From an uncultured Micrococcales bacterium (GTDB lineage Bacteria > Actinomycetota > Actinomycetes > Actinomycetales > Microbacteriaceae), in assembly GCA_903831585.1 (NCBI GenBank), contig CAIKYE010000177.1, positions 1-9,390 on the forward strand: 9,390 nt of DNA. Reading direction: 5' to 3'. This document shows, piece by piece, positions 1 through 6,608 of this stretch. The number at the start of each line of letters is the position of its first letter. The first letter of the stretch is position 1. The notes under the pieces are model-generated. The model was not told the DNA's origin. It saw nothing but the letters and a program-made list of their open reading frames with translations, and ran no database searches. Position numbers and translations under genes: made by a program.

Positions 1-363
1 ATCGCCGCCCGCAACATCTTCATTCTGGTTACCCCGAGCAGTCAGTATGCTCTTTTTGGCTCATTCATCAACACCGGCACCAGCGCGTCAAGCTTCGCAA
101 TTGAGCTTGCCGGCCAGACCTACAGCCTGAATCTTCAGCCTGGCGAGAAACTCGACTTCGGCTTCAACGGAAAGAACGCCCTGCCACTATCGGCCATGAC
201 CGACGCGGCCGGCTCGTTAGCAGATGTGAAGTTCAGCAACGGAGCAACCACAGTTGAAGAGACCATTCCGGTTCTCGATTCGACCTTCGCGCAATACGCT
301 CCGCTGGTGAACAGTCTCGGCATTATTGCCCCTACCGAAGCGCCGACAGAAGCGCCTAAGTAG
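1..363 (+). CDS. C-terminal part of a predicted secreted/lipoprotein-like protein (5' end outside window)
   Basis: Frame 1 is open from the first base to a TAG at 361-363, giving 120 residues with no start, so the N-terminus lies upstream. The visible part looks like a small beta-rich extracellular domain. Short alternating hydrophobic stretches (FILVTPSSQYALFGSFINTG near residues 6-25) are followed by a polar segment, and the chain ends in a Pro/Thr/Glu/Ala tail (PTEAPTEAPK). It resembles, from memory, the short lipoproteins that often sit beside phoU in Microbacteriaceae and are sometimes misannotated as DNA modification methylases; no methylase motif is visible here. A signal peptide or lipobox cannot be checked because the 5' end is missing. 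It converges on regX3 with only 20 bases between the stop codons. That the frame is coding is likely; the function is unknown. Confidence 0.72.
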   Translation: MAARNIFILVTPSSQYALFGSFINTGTSASSFAIELAGQTYSLNLQPGEKLDFGFNGKNALPLSAMTDAAGSLADVKFSNGATTVEETIPVLDSTFAQYAPLVNSLGIIAPTEAPTEAPK

Positions 364-371
364 CTAGCGCG

Positions 372-396
372 ATTCGAATCCTTTTAGGCTTCGAAT
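372..396. terminator. Possible bidirectional terminator/hairpin between convergent genes
   Basis: A 7-bp perfect inverted repeat, ATTCGAA (372-378) and TTCGAAT (390-396), has an 11-base loop. It sits where the rightward lipoprotein-like gene meets leftward regX3 and includes the last codons and stop of regX3. The stem is A/T-rich and no clear U-tract follows, so this is a weak candidate for shared termination. Confidence 0.3.
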
Positions 397-1064
397 TTAT
401 ACCCGAGACCGCGCACGGTGACCAGGTGTTTTGGGCGCGAAGGATCGTCTTCGATTTTTGAACGAATGCGCTTTACGTGCACGTCGAGAGTTTTTGTGTC
501 ACCATAGTAATTAGCTCCCCAAACCCGATCAATGATTTGACCTCGGGTTAGAACACGATTGACGTTTTCAAGAAGCAGCTCGAGAAGCTCAAACTCTTTC
601 AGCGGCATCTGAACTCGCTGGCCGTTGACCTCAACTTCGTGACGCTCAATATCCATGCGCACTCCGCCGGCCTCGATTACATTGCCAACCTCAACCTGCG
701 GCTCGACTCCCCTGCGCAAAACTGCTTTGATGCGCGCAAACAACTCGGGGGTTTCGTATGGCTTGGTGACATAGTCATCGGCACCAATTTCGAGCCCAAC
801 CACTTTGTCGATCGGGCTATCTTTTGCCGTGAGCATGATGATTCGCACGTTAGACGTTTGACGAATGATTTGGCAAACTTCGTTGCCACCGCGCTTAGGC
901 AACATTAGATCGAGCAAGATCAGATCTGGTTCGTGGGCCTTAAATTCACGGATGGCCTCATCGCCATCGGCAGCCTCGATCACGTCGTAGCCCTCTTTGA
1001 CCAGCTGGTAAACCAGGGGTTCGCGCAGTGATTGCTCGTCTTCAACTACCAGGATCTTGGTCAT
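384..1064 (-). CDS. regX3: RegX3-type OmpR/PhoB-family response regulator
   Basis: This 226-residue DNA-binding response regulator is expected to control phosphate-starvation genes after phosphorylation by the adjacent kinase. The receiver domain (about 1-115) has the acidic pair E8/D9, phospho-acceptor D52 in LLDLMLP, T79 in MLTAKD and K101 in VTKPY, so it looks fully competent. The winged-helix DNA-binding domain (about 125-226) includes PLKEFELLELL, the recognition-helix region TKTLDVHVKRIRSKI and the final GLGYKF hairpin. The ATG overlaps the senX3 stop as ATGA, and an AAGGAAG ribosome-binding site lies inside the end of senX3, so the two are transcribed and translated together. Length is normal for the family. 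Assignment to RegX3 rather than another PhoB-like regulator rests on the SenX3-like partner, phoU and gpm being adjacent. Confidence 0.93.
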   Translation of the reverse strand: MTKILVVEDEQSLREPLVYQLVKEGYDVIEAADGDEAIREFKAHEPDLILLDLMLPKRGGNEVCQIIRQTSNVRIIMLTAKDSPIDKVVGLEIGADDYVTKPYETPELFARIKAVLRRGVEPQVEVGNVIEAGGVRMDIERHEVEVNGQRVQMPLKEFELLELLLENVNRVLTRGQIIDRVWGANYYGDTKTLDVHVKRIRSKIEDDPSRPKHLVTVRGLGYKFEA

Positions 1065-2095
1065 TCGACTTCCTTGCTGTTAGTGGTGATTGGGAGGGTG
1101 AGGGTGAATGTGCTGCCGAGGCCCGGCTTCGAAAACACTGAGATGTCGCCACCGTGATTGATCGCGATGTGCTTCACGATTGCTAGGCCTAGGCCGGTTC
1201 CGCCGGTTTCTCGAGAGCGCGATGGGTCGACTCGATAGAAGCGTTCGAAGATGCGTGCTTGGTCGTCAAGAGCGATTCCTACACCGCTATCGGTGACAAC
1301 GATTTCGGCAAAGCCATCGATGCTCTTGAGAGAGATTCCAACCTGGCCACCGGCATCGCTGTAGTTGATGGCATTCTCAAGCAGGTTGGTAATGGCTGTA
1401 GCAACCTGCTCATAACTAACCTGCAATGAAACCGACTCGTCGAGATCTGATACCAACCTCATTCGTTTTACATCGGCGATAATTCTCACGCGGTCAATCG
1501 AGTCGTGAATAAGATCTGCGAGTTTGCACTCGGCGAGATTCTTGACTTCGGTTGCGGCTTGAAGTCTCGAGAGTTCGATGATCTCTTGAACGATGTGACC
1601 GAGTCGAACCGCTTCGCGCTGCAGGCTCGAGGCAAATCGTTTAACCGCATCTGCATCATCGGTTGCACCCTGAAGAGTCTCGGCAAGAAGGCTGATCGCA
1701 CCAATTGGTGTTTTTAGCTCGTGCGAAATGTTTGCCACGAAGTCGCGCCTGGTTTCGTCGAGACGACGAGCTTCGGTGCGATCTTCGAGAGTAAGCAGAA
1801 CCGAACCGCTACCAATTGGTGCTGCGCTGGCTAGCACCCAAACTTTGGCGGCTCGGCCGCCGACATTGATTGCGCCCTCGACGCTTTGGCTCGACTTGGT
1901 CTTGCGAGCCAGTTCAACCAGGTTGAGCAGCTCCAATTCGATTAGCGCTCGGTCGCGCTGCAGCCCAAAACCTTCTGCGACGCTAGTGGCATGAGACATG
2001 ACATTGGAATCGTTCACAACAACGGCGGCGGTGCCGAGGGCCTCAAGCACCTCGACGGCGACTTCTGCGGTTTGTTTAGTGTTTCCGTTGTTCAC
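1061..2095 (-). CDS. senX3: SenX3-type sensor histidine kinase without membrane segments
   Basis: This is the sensor kinase partner of RegX3, 344 residues. A PAS-like N-terminal region (about 14-108) is followed by the dimerisation/phosphoacceptor helix with H125 in ANISHELKTP, N-box NLLENAIN (237-244), G1 box DSGVGI (269-274), F-box IFERFYR and G2 box GGTGLGL (298-304). All catalytic motifs are intact and the C-terminus ends just after FTLTLP. Mycobacterial SenX3 begins with two hydrophobic helices before the PAS region. Here the protein starts directly at the PAS-like part and has no hydrophobic stretch long enough to span a membrane. The start is GTG; an in-frame TAA four codons upstream, and phoU beyond, leave no room for a longer form. 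It is therefore predicted to be cytosolic or to be recruited to the membrane by partners such as PhoU. Confidence 0.92.
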   Translation of the reverse strand: MNNGNTKQTAEVAVEVLEALGTAAVVVNDSNVMSHATSVAEGFGLQRDRALIELELLNLVELARKTKSSQSVEGAINVGGRAAKVWVLASAAPIGSGSVLLTLEDRTEARRLDETRRDFVANISHELKTPIGAISLLAETLQGATDDADAVKRFASSLQREAVRLGHIVQEIIELSRLQAATEVKNLAECKLADLIHDSIDRVRIIADVKRMRLVSDLDESVSLQVSYEQVATAITNLLENAINYSDAGGQVGISLKSIDGFAEIVVTDSGVGIALDDQARIFERFYRVDPSRSRETGGTGLGLAIVKHIAINHGGDISVFSKPGLGSTFTLTLPITTNSKEVE

Positions 2096-2107
2096 CCTTC
2101 TAGATTA
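2096..2107 (-). promoter_or_regulatory. Putative leaderless promoter -10 for senX3-regX3
   Basis: On the minus strand, TAATCT (2107-2102) is followed by AGAAGG (6 nt) and then the GTG start, so transcription is predicted to begin at or next to the start codon. AGAAGG could also be read as a Shine-Dalgarno, but it abuts the start codon with no spacer, which is unfavourable. No convincing -35 was seen. Confidence 0.5.
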
Positions 2108-2118
2108 GGGCGAATTAA

Positions 2119-2198
2119 CTAGGTAAACTCGGCTAAGTAAGGGCAAAACGGTCCAATTGGGCGAAAATTCTGTGTGAGTTTGGCATTTGTTTACTTAG
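2119..2198. repeat. CTAAGTAA repeats in the senX3/phoU divergent region
   Basis: CTAAGTAA at 2133-2140 has a perfect inverted copy, TTACTTAG, at 2191-2198. A one-mismatch direct copy, CTAGGTAA, sits 14 bp upstream at 2119-2126. An 8-bp palindrome, CCAATTGG, lies at 2153-2160. All are in the 147-base gap between senX3 and phoU, which must hold the promoters of both. They are candidate regulator-binding sites; short A/T-rich repeats like these can arise by chance. No clear -35/-10 pair for phoU was identified. Confidence 0.3.
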
Positions 2199-2242
2199 GA
2201 GTGAAAAGGTCAATGACAGGTGAAGTAGCGAAGGGCGAAATC

Positions 2243-2893
2243 ATGCGCGAGGTTTTTCAGACACAGTTGCAAGAAGTGCAGGTTCGTCTGGTCGAAATGG
2301 CCGAAGACACTGTCACAATCATCGAGAAGGCAACCAAAGCCTTCACCGAATCTAACGTTGCGCTTGCCGACGAGGCCATCGCAATCTCAGACCAGACCGG
2401 CAACAAGGCACTCGCTCTTGACGAACTTGTAATTCGCATTTTGGCGAAGCAGTCACCGGTTGCTAGAGATCTGCGCATCCTGGTCTCGGCTCTAAGAATT
2501 TCGGCATCGCTTGAGCGCATGGGTGCTCTCTCTGGTCACATCGCAGCCATCGCTCGCTACCGCTTTCCGGGCTCAGCAGTTCCAGCTGCCCTAATCTCTA
2601 CTTTCAAAGAGATGGGTGAGCTCGATGTGAAGCTTGCCAAGAAGTGCGTTCAGTTGCTAAAGAACACCGACGTAGATTTCGCTCGCGAAATTCAGGCAGA
2701 AGACGCACGTGTCGACGAACTGCACCGCCACATATTCGACGTGGTTTTGGCTGATGACTGGAAAGAGAACGCAATGTTCACAGTCGATGTCACGCTGGCT
2801 TCGCGTTACCACGAGCGTTTTGCTGACCACGTTGTTGACATCAGCGCAAAGGTTTCTTACCTCACCACCGGTGAGTGGAACGAGACCGACTAG
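2243..2893 (+). CDS. phoU: PhoU phosphate signalling protein
   Basis: PhoU is a cytoplasmic, metal-binding all-helical protein that links the Pst phosphate transporter to the sensor kinase and dampens Pho signalling when phosphate is plentiful. From the chosen ATG it has 216 residues, normal for the family, and forms two three-helix repeats. The first runs to about residue 100 and includes [17 protein letters not shown] and ERMGAL; the second includes [13 protein letters not shown] and [14 protein letters not shown], matching the acidic metal-binding motifs. I chose ATG 2243 because MREVF aligns with the usual start of actinobacterial PhoU and AAGGG (2231-2235) gives a good ribosome-binding site. 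ATG 2213 and GTG 2174/2201 are in frame but would add residues not expected in the family. It is divergent from senX3, and its TAG overlaps the gpm stop. Confidence 0.93.
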   Translation: MREVFQTQLQEVQVRLVEMAEDTVTIIEKATKAFTESNVALADEAIAISDQTGNKALALDELVIRILAKQSPVARDLRILVSALRISASLERMGALSGHIAAIARYRFPGSAVPAALISTFKEMGELDVKLAKKCVQLLKNTDVDFAREIQAEDARVDELHRHIFDVVLADDWKENAMFTVDVTLASRYHERFADHVVDISAKVSYLTTGEWNETD

Positions 2894-3642
2894 CTCTTAG
2901 CGCCCTGCGCTGCAACCGCCGCTGCTCCGGCTGCTGCCGCTTCTGGATCTAGATACTTTCCGCCCTTAACCAACGGCTTGAAGTTTTCATCCAGTTCATA
3001 AACCAACGGAATTCCGGTTGGAATGTTGAGCTCTGCGATATCTTCGTCTGAAACGCCATCGAGGTGCTTGACCAACGCTCGAAGTGAGTTTCCGTGGGCG
3101 GTGACCAAAACCGTCTTGCCAGATTTTAGGTCTGGCTGAATGTCACTCAACCAGAACGGAAGCATGCGCTCGAGCACATCCTTGAGGCATTCGGTCTTCG
3201 GAATCTCTTTGACATCTGCATAGCGCTCGTCGTGGGCCTGCGAATACTTGTCGTTATCGTCAATCGGCGGTGGTGGAACATCGAAGCTGCGGCGCCAGGT
3301 CTGAAACTGCTCCGGCCCATACTCGGCAAGTGTCTGCGCCTTGTCTTTGCCCTGCAGCGCCCCGTAGTGACGCTCGTTCAAGCGCCAGTCGCGCTTCACG
3401 TCTATCCATGAGCGGTCGGCTGCATCTAGAGCAATGTTTGCAGTGTTGATGGCACGCTTCAAACGGGATGTGTAAACCAGATCTGGTTTGAGACCTGACT
3501 CTGCCAGCAACTCGCCAGCCCGCCTGGCCTCGGCTCGACCCTGATCGCTCAGCTCTACATCGACCCATCCGGTGAATAGGTTCTGTTGGTTCCAGACGCT
3601 GTTTCCGTGTCGAAGCAAGATCAAGGTGTATTTGGCTGTCAT
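2890..3642 (-). CDS. gpmA: 2,3-bisphosphoglycerate-dependent phosphoglycerate mutase
   Basis: This glycolytic enzyme interconverts 3- and 2-phosphoglycerate in the cytosol. Its 250 residues match the cofactor-dependent family. The phosphohistidine motif [10 protein letters not shown] carries H12 and is followed by [13 protein letters not shown]60 lies in TSRLKRA, the general acid/base E90 in [11 protein letters not shown], and the second catalytic H183 in [10 protein letters not shown]. The Ala-rich C-terminal tail is typical of actinobacterial forms. The gene lies next to the phosphate regulators as it does in mycobacteria, where gpm1 precedes senX3-regX3. Its stop and the phoU stop share the palindrome CTAG, so the two mRNAs must overlap at their 3' ends. 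The start is ATG at 3642, with a -10 element exactly 6 nt upstream. Confidence 0.97.
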   Translation of the reverse strand: MTAKYTLILLRHGNSVWNQQNLFTGWVDVELSDQGRAEARRAGELLAESGLKPDLVYTSRLKRAINTANIALDAADRSWIDVKRDWRLNERHYGALQGKDKAQTLAEYGPEQFQTWRRSFDVPPPPIDDNDKYSQAHDERYADVKEIPKTECLKDVLERMLPFWLSDIQPDLKSGKTVLVTAHGNSLRALVKHLDGVSDEDIAELNIPTGIPLVYELDENFKPLVKGGKYLDPEAAAAGAAAVAAQGAKS

Positions 3643-3654
3643 GCCTTCATTTTA
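3643..3654 (-). promoter_or_regulatory. Putative leaderless promoter -10 for gpmA
   Basis: On the minus strand, TAAAAT (3654-3649) is followed by GAAGGC (6 nt) and the ATG of gpmA. The spacing places the transcription start at the ATG. AAGG ends one base before the ATG, too close for a normal Shine-Dalgarno. It lies back to back with the promoter of the divergent methyltransferase. Confidence 0.55.
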
Positions 3655-3681
3655 GTCGGCGAGCACTTGAGGGTCGGGCAT

Positions 3682-3693
3682 TAGGTTAGACGA
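3682..3693 (+). promoter_or_regulatory. Putative leaderless promoter -10 for the methyltransferase gene
   Basis: TAGGTT (3682-3687) is followed by AGACGA (6 nt) and the GTG start at 3694. No Shine-Dalgarno is visible. The layout is the same as at gpmA and senX3. The two divergent -10 elements are 27 bp apart, so any upstream contacts must overlap. Confidence 0.5.
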
Positions 3694-4479
3694 GTGGCAG
3701 CCAAGAAACCAACCGGAGTTGTGACTCGTGGCACAACCAATCCGAATCGTTTGCGCCGTGTTGATCGCTACATCGCCTCTCTCGCGGTGCTCAGAAATGA
3801 GCAGCCGATTGTCGTTGACCTGGGCTTCGGAGCCAGCCCAATCACCGCGGTTGAACTTCTCTCTCGACTAACAAAAGTCAATCCGCGGGTTCAAGTGGTT
3901 GGTGTTGAGATTGATCGAGAGCGGGTTGAACTCGCACAGGCGGTTGCGCGCGAGAATCTTAACTTCGTTCACGGCGGGTTCGAAACGCCATTTCCGACTT
4001 CGCTGTCAAATCGCCGCGCAACAGTACTCCGTGCGTTCAATGTGCTTCGTCAATATGAAGAGGCAGAGGTTTCATCTGCCTGGAAGCTCATGCAGAGTCG
4101 TCTCGAAGAAGACGGGCTGCTAATCGAAGGCACCTGCGATGAGATTGGTCGACTTAGCTGCTGGGTGACATTAGACAGAACTCAAGCGCTCTCGCTCACA
4201 ATTTCACTCAGGCTTCGCGGGCTAGACCTGCCAAGCAAAGTTGCCGAGCGACTACCGAAAGTTTTGATTCATCGAAACATCGAGGGCGAGAAGATTCACA
4301 ACTTCTTGAACGCGCTCGACGAGGCCTGGTTGAAGCACGCACCACTGGCCGTTTTCGGTGCATCGCAAAGATGGATTGCGGTTTGCAAAGAATTGCGCAA
4401 TGCCGGCTGGCCGCTGGTCGGAGACCCGAAGCGTTGGAGGCTCGGAGAGATCAGTGTCGCTTGGTCGGCCGTGGCCTAA
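3694..4479 (+). CDS. Class I SAM-dependent methyltransferase, substrate unknown
   Basis: The 261-residue protein has a Rossmann-type methyltransferase fold. Motif I is VDLGFGASP (41-49), which binds the methionine part of S-adenosylmethionine. Motif II is VVGVEIDRERV, with E72 expected to hold the ribose. The region around VLRAFNVLRQYEE corresponds to motif IV, and GLLIEGTCDE to the following strand. The N-terminus is basic and Arg/Asn-rich (TTNPNRLRRVDRYI), which may indicate a nucleic-acid or acidic substrate, but this is inference. I recall it as a conserved actinobacterial hypothetical near gpm without an assigned substrate. It is divergent from gpmA and converges on the FUSC gene with 2 bases between the stops. 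The start is GTG; there is no Shine-Dalgarno, consistent with leaderless expression. Confidence 0.85.
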   Translation: MAAKKPTGVVTRGTTNPNRLRRVDRYIASLAVLRNEQPIVVDLGFGASPITAVELLSRLTKVNPRVQVVGVEIDRERVELAQAVARENLNFVHGGFETPFPTSLSNRRATVLRAFNVLRQYEEAEVSSAWKLMQSRLEEDGLLIEGTCDEIGRLSCWVTLDRTQALSLTISLRLRGLDLPSKVAERLPKVLIHRNIEGEKIHNFLNALDEAWLKHAPLAVFGASQRWIAVCKELRNAGWPLVGDPKRWRLGEISVAWSAVA

Positions 4480-4481
4480 GG

Positions 4482-5558
4482 CTAGATCTTCGGCAGCTCT
4501 GCCCTGGCGTCGTCTTCGCTCATGCCGGTGGCACATAGCAGATCGACAAGCATGGGGCGCAAGAGCAGCAGCACGCTGGCCTCGGTTAGCTGATCGGCAA
4601 TGCCGAATCGCTTGGGGTCGAGCTGGTGAATAACCTCAATGAAACACTGCTGCGCCTCGAGCCTTTTGGCTGGCTGATCGAGCCCCTCGGCAAGAATGCT
4701 GACACCCATAGAGATCTGCTCGATCAGGTCGGCCAGGTATGGGCGCTTCTGCCCGTCACGCAGCAAGAAGTCGATGCGGCGAACCACAACGCGCAGGTTG
4801 CGCATGGCCAAGTCCATGCCCCTAAACAACCGAACCTGGTCAGACAGGTCTTCGCGGTGTTTGCGCAAAAACGGTGAGATTCGCGAAATCGAAATGGCGG
4901 TGTCTAGCGACATGCGCCAGTTATCGATCAGGGGTTGGCTGCGACGAACTTGCTTGAGCGCTTCATCGGCAACCTGGGTGTCGACATTAACCAGTGCCGT
5001 TCGAAGCGAAGATAGCGATGCCAAAAACACATCGAACAGCCGGTCGCCATCCTTGATTGCCATGGCCCTCGGATTTCTCGGAATCAGCGCGGTAACCACG
5101 AGCGCAACCACACCGCCGATGATTCCATCGATGCTGCGCATGTATACGCCGCCGTCTGGAGCCGGCAGCAAGAAGACCAGCATCGACTGAATGCCGACGG
5201 TGAGAGCAAACGCAGCACTCGGGTTCACGAACCTGGCCAACGTGAAACTGATTAGCAAGACGGCGGCCATTTGCCAAAGCCCCTGGCCAAAAAATGTCAG
5301 CAGTGTTTCGCTCAGCGCAATTCCAAAAATCATTCCGGCTGCGGTCTCAACAACCCTGCGCGGCCTTGCGTCGCGCGTGAAACCCAACGAGGTGATGGCG
5401 ACTGTCACAGCAAGTATCGGAATCGCGTGCCCGAGTCCATAATGCGAAATCGAATAACCGATTAACGCTGCCAGAGTGATTTGCAGAATCGGCGCAACAG
5501 ACTCGATGACTCGCTGAATCGAGTCTTTTAGACTCCAGTGCAGTTTTGGTTTTCGCAA
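4482..5558 (-). CDS. FUSC-family (aromatic acid exporter-like) inner-membrane protein
   Basis: The 358-residue protein has about six predicted membrane helices (roughly 21-40, 43-60, 69-91, 94-112, 115-132, 142-160) followed by a soluble C-terminal region of nearly 200 residues rich in charged helices. The helix 2-3 loop FTRDARPRRVVETAAG, with its basic cluster, and the single N-terminal membrane block fit the FUSC/aromatic-acid-exporter superfamily (the YccS/AaeB half-size type). The substrate is unknown. The start is TTG, directly after the TAA of ygfZ and in the same frame, so translation probably depends on coupling. It is the last gene of the leftward run and stops 2 bases from the methyltransferase stop. 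Family assignment is by pattern only; other six-helix membrane proteins are possible. Confidence 0.78.
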   Translation of the reverse strand: MRKPKLHWSLKDSIQRVIESVAPILQITLAALIGYSISHYGLGHAIPILAVTVAITSLGFTRDARPRRVVETAAGMIFGIALSETLLTFFGQGLWQMAAVLLISFTLARFVNPSAAFALTVGIQSMLVFLLPAPDGGVYMRSIDGIIGGVVALVVTALIPRNPRAMAIKDGDRLFDVFLASLSSLRTALVNVDTQVADEALKQVRRSQPLIDNWRMSLDTAISISRISPFLRKHREDLSDQVRLFRGMDLAMRNLRVVVRRIDFLLRDGQKRPYLADLIEQISMGVSILAEGLDQPAKRLEAQQCFIEVIHQLDPKRFGIADQLTEASVLLLLRPMLVDLLCATGMSEDDARAELPKI

Positions 5559-6599
5559 TTACTTGCCCATCAGGTTGGCGCGCTTTTCTTTCATGTTTGC
5601 AGCAGCACCAGCGGTGGGCGGAACTATGGTCTCTTGGCTGGCGGCAATTTCGCCACCCTCTGTCTTCACAAACAGCGCGGCATTCTCGTCGACGTTTCGA
5701 CCAATCAGGGCGAGGGCAATCGGCCCGAGTTCGAAGTGCTGACCGATTGATGTGATGCGACCGACTTCGGTGTCTGTGCCGCTAACGAAAATCTTGTCGC
5801 CCGCGTCGGCAAGCGAATGCCCCGAGCCATCAAGGTGAAGCAGGGTTAGTCGGCGCGGCGGGTGGCCGAGGTTGTGCACCTTGGCGACGGCCTCTTGACC
5901 CCGGTAGCAACCCTTTGACAGGTGAACCGCGCTGCTGAGCCAATCAAGTTCGTGCGGCAAGGTTTTGTCGTCAATTTCGTTCGGCTGAGCCGGGCGATGA
6001 GCTGCCACGCGCAATGCCTCGAGAGCCAGACCGCCGGCTTGAAGTCGATCGGCCAAGACGTCGTCGAGAGCTGCCTTTGACACCAGCGACAAGAAGAACG
6101 GCCAAGGACCCCTGCGGTTTGGGGCATCGACTGCCGCGTAACGAACGCTGCCGATCGGGTCGGCCATCCAAGGGTCTTGCCAAACCAGCTGCTGCTCATT
6201 CGAGATTGCAGCCCCAGCCAAAGGTTGGCCGAAACTGGCAACCAGAACCAAGTCTTCGACTTTCGAAACCTCTACCTTGCTGCGAAAAATCATTTGGTCA
6301 AACCAGATCAATAGTTTGTCTCTGTGCTCAGCCAAAACAATTAGCCAGGCGTTTTCGCCATCGTCAATAATCTGAATGTTTTCTTCGATTCGACCATTGG
6401 CATCGAGGAGAAGTGCATCGGCGCTTTGACCCGGTTTTAGGTTTGCCAAGTTTTGCGAAAGCATGGCGTGCAACCAGGTGAGTCGATCTTTTCCGGAAAC
6501 CTTAATAATCGATTTTTCGTCAACAATCGAGACGCGCTTCGATTCGAGCAGCTCGCGCTGCTCGACAAGCGGATTATCAAAGTGAGACTTCAACGCCAA
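5559..6599 (-). CDS. ygfZ: YgfZ/GcvT-like folate-binding protein (Fe-S cluster maintenance)
   Basis: YgfZ is a cytosolic relative of the glycine-cleavage T-protein that uses tetrahydrofolate to help assemble or repair certain Fe-S enzymes. The 346-residue protein carries the family signature KGCYRGQE (229-236) with the conserved C231. The N-terminal region has IIKVSGKDRLTWLHAMLSQNLANL and DANGRIEENIQI, and the C-terminal barrel has GRITSIGQ. In the actinobacterial form I recall, the protein begins close to NPLVEQR, as it does here (residues 9-15). The start is TTG at 6599, three codons after the TAG of the FABP-like gene and in the same frame. A weak AGAAG lies upstream. It is followed directly by the FUSC gene (stop TAA, then TTG). 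Neighbourhood with a FABP-like protein matches my recollection of M. tuberculosis Rv0811c/Rv0813c. Confidence 0.92.
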   Translation of the reverse strand: MALKSHFDNPLVEQRELLESKRVSIVDEKSIIKVSGKDRLTWLHAMLSQNLANLKPGQSADALLLDANGRIEENIQIIDDGENAWLIVLAEHRDKLLIWFDQMIFRSKVEVSKVEDLVLVASFGQPLAGAAISNEQQLVWQDPWMADPIGSVRYAAVDAPNRRGPWPFFLSLVSKAALDDVLADRLQAGGLALEALRVAAHRPAQPNEIDDKTLPHELDWLSSAVHLSKGCYRGQEAVAKVHNLGHPPRRLTLLHLDGSGHSLADAGDKIFVSGTDTEVGRITSIGQHFELGPIALALIGRNVDENAALFVKTEGGEIAASQETIVPPTAGAAANMKEKRANLMGK

Positions 6600-6608
6600 A
6601 CCAATCTT

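Noticed and set aside
639..908. 89-codon open frame on the plus strand inside regX3
   Set aside because: It is fully antisense to conserved receiver-domain coding sequence, with no recognisable motif.
2153..2160. Palindrome CCAATTGG in the senX3/phoU gap as a distinct operator
   Set aside because: An 8-bp palindrome alone is expected by chance at this length scale, and it has no second copy in the gap.
2174..2242. Longer phoU start at GTG 2174, GTG 2201 or ATG 2213
   Set aside because: The extra residues do not fit known PhoU N-termini, the region carries the divergent promoter repeats, and ATG 2243 has a better-placed AAGGG. ATG 2213 remains possible.
4696..5190. 164-codon open frame on the plus strand inside the FUSC gene
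   Set aside because: It lies antisense to a well-supported membrane-protein gene, is Ser/Arg-rich with no domain pattern, and has no ribosome-binding site or promoter; it is a shadow of the codon bias on the other strand.
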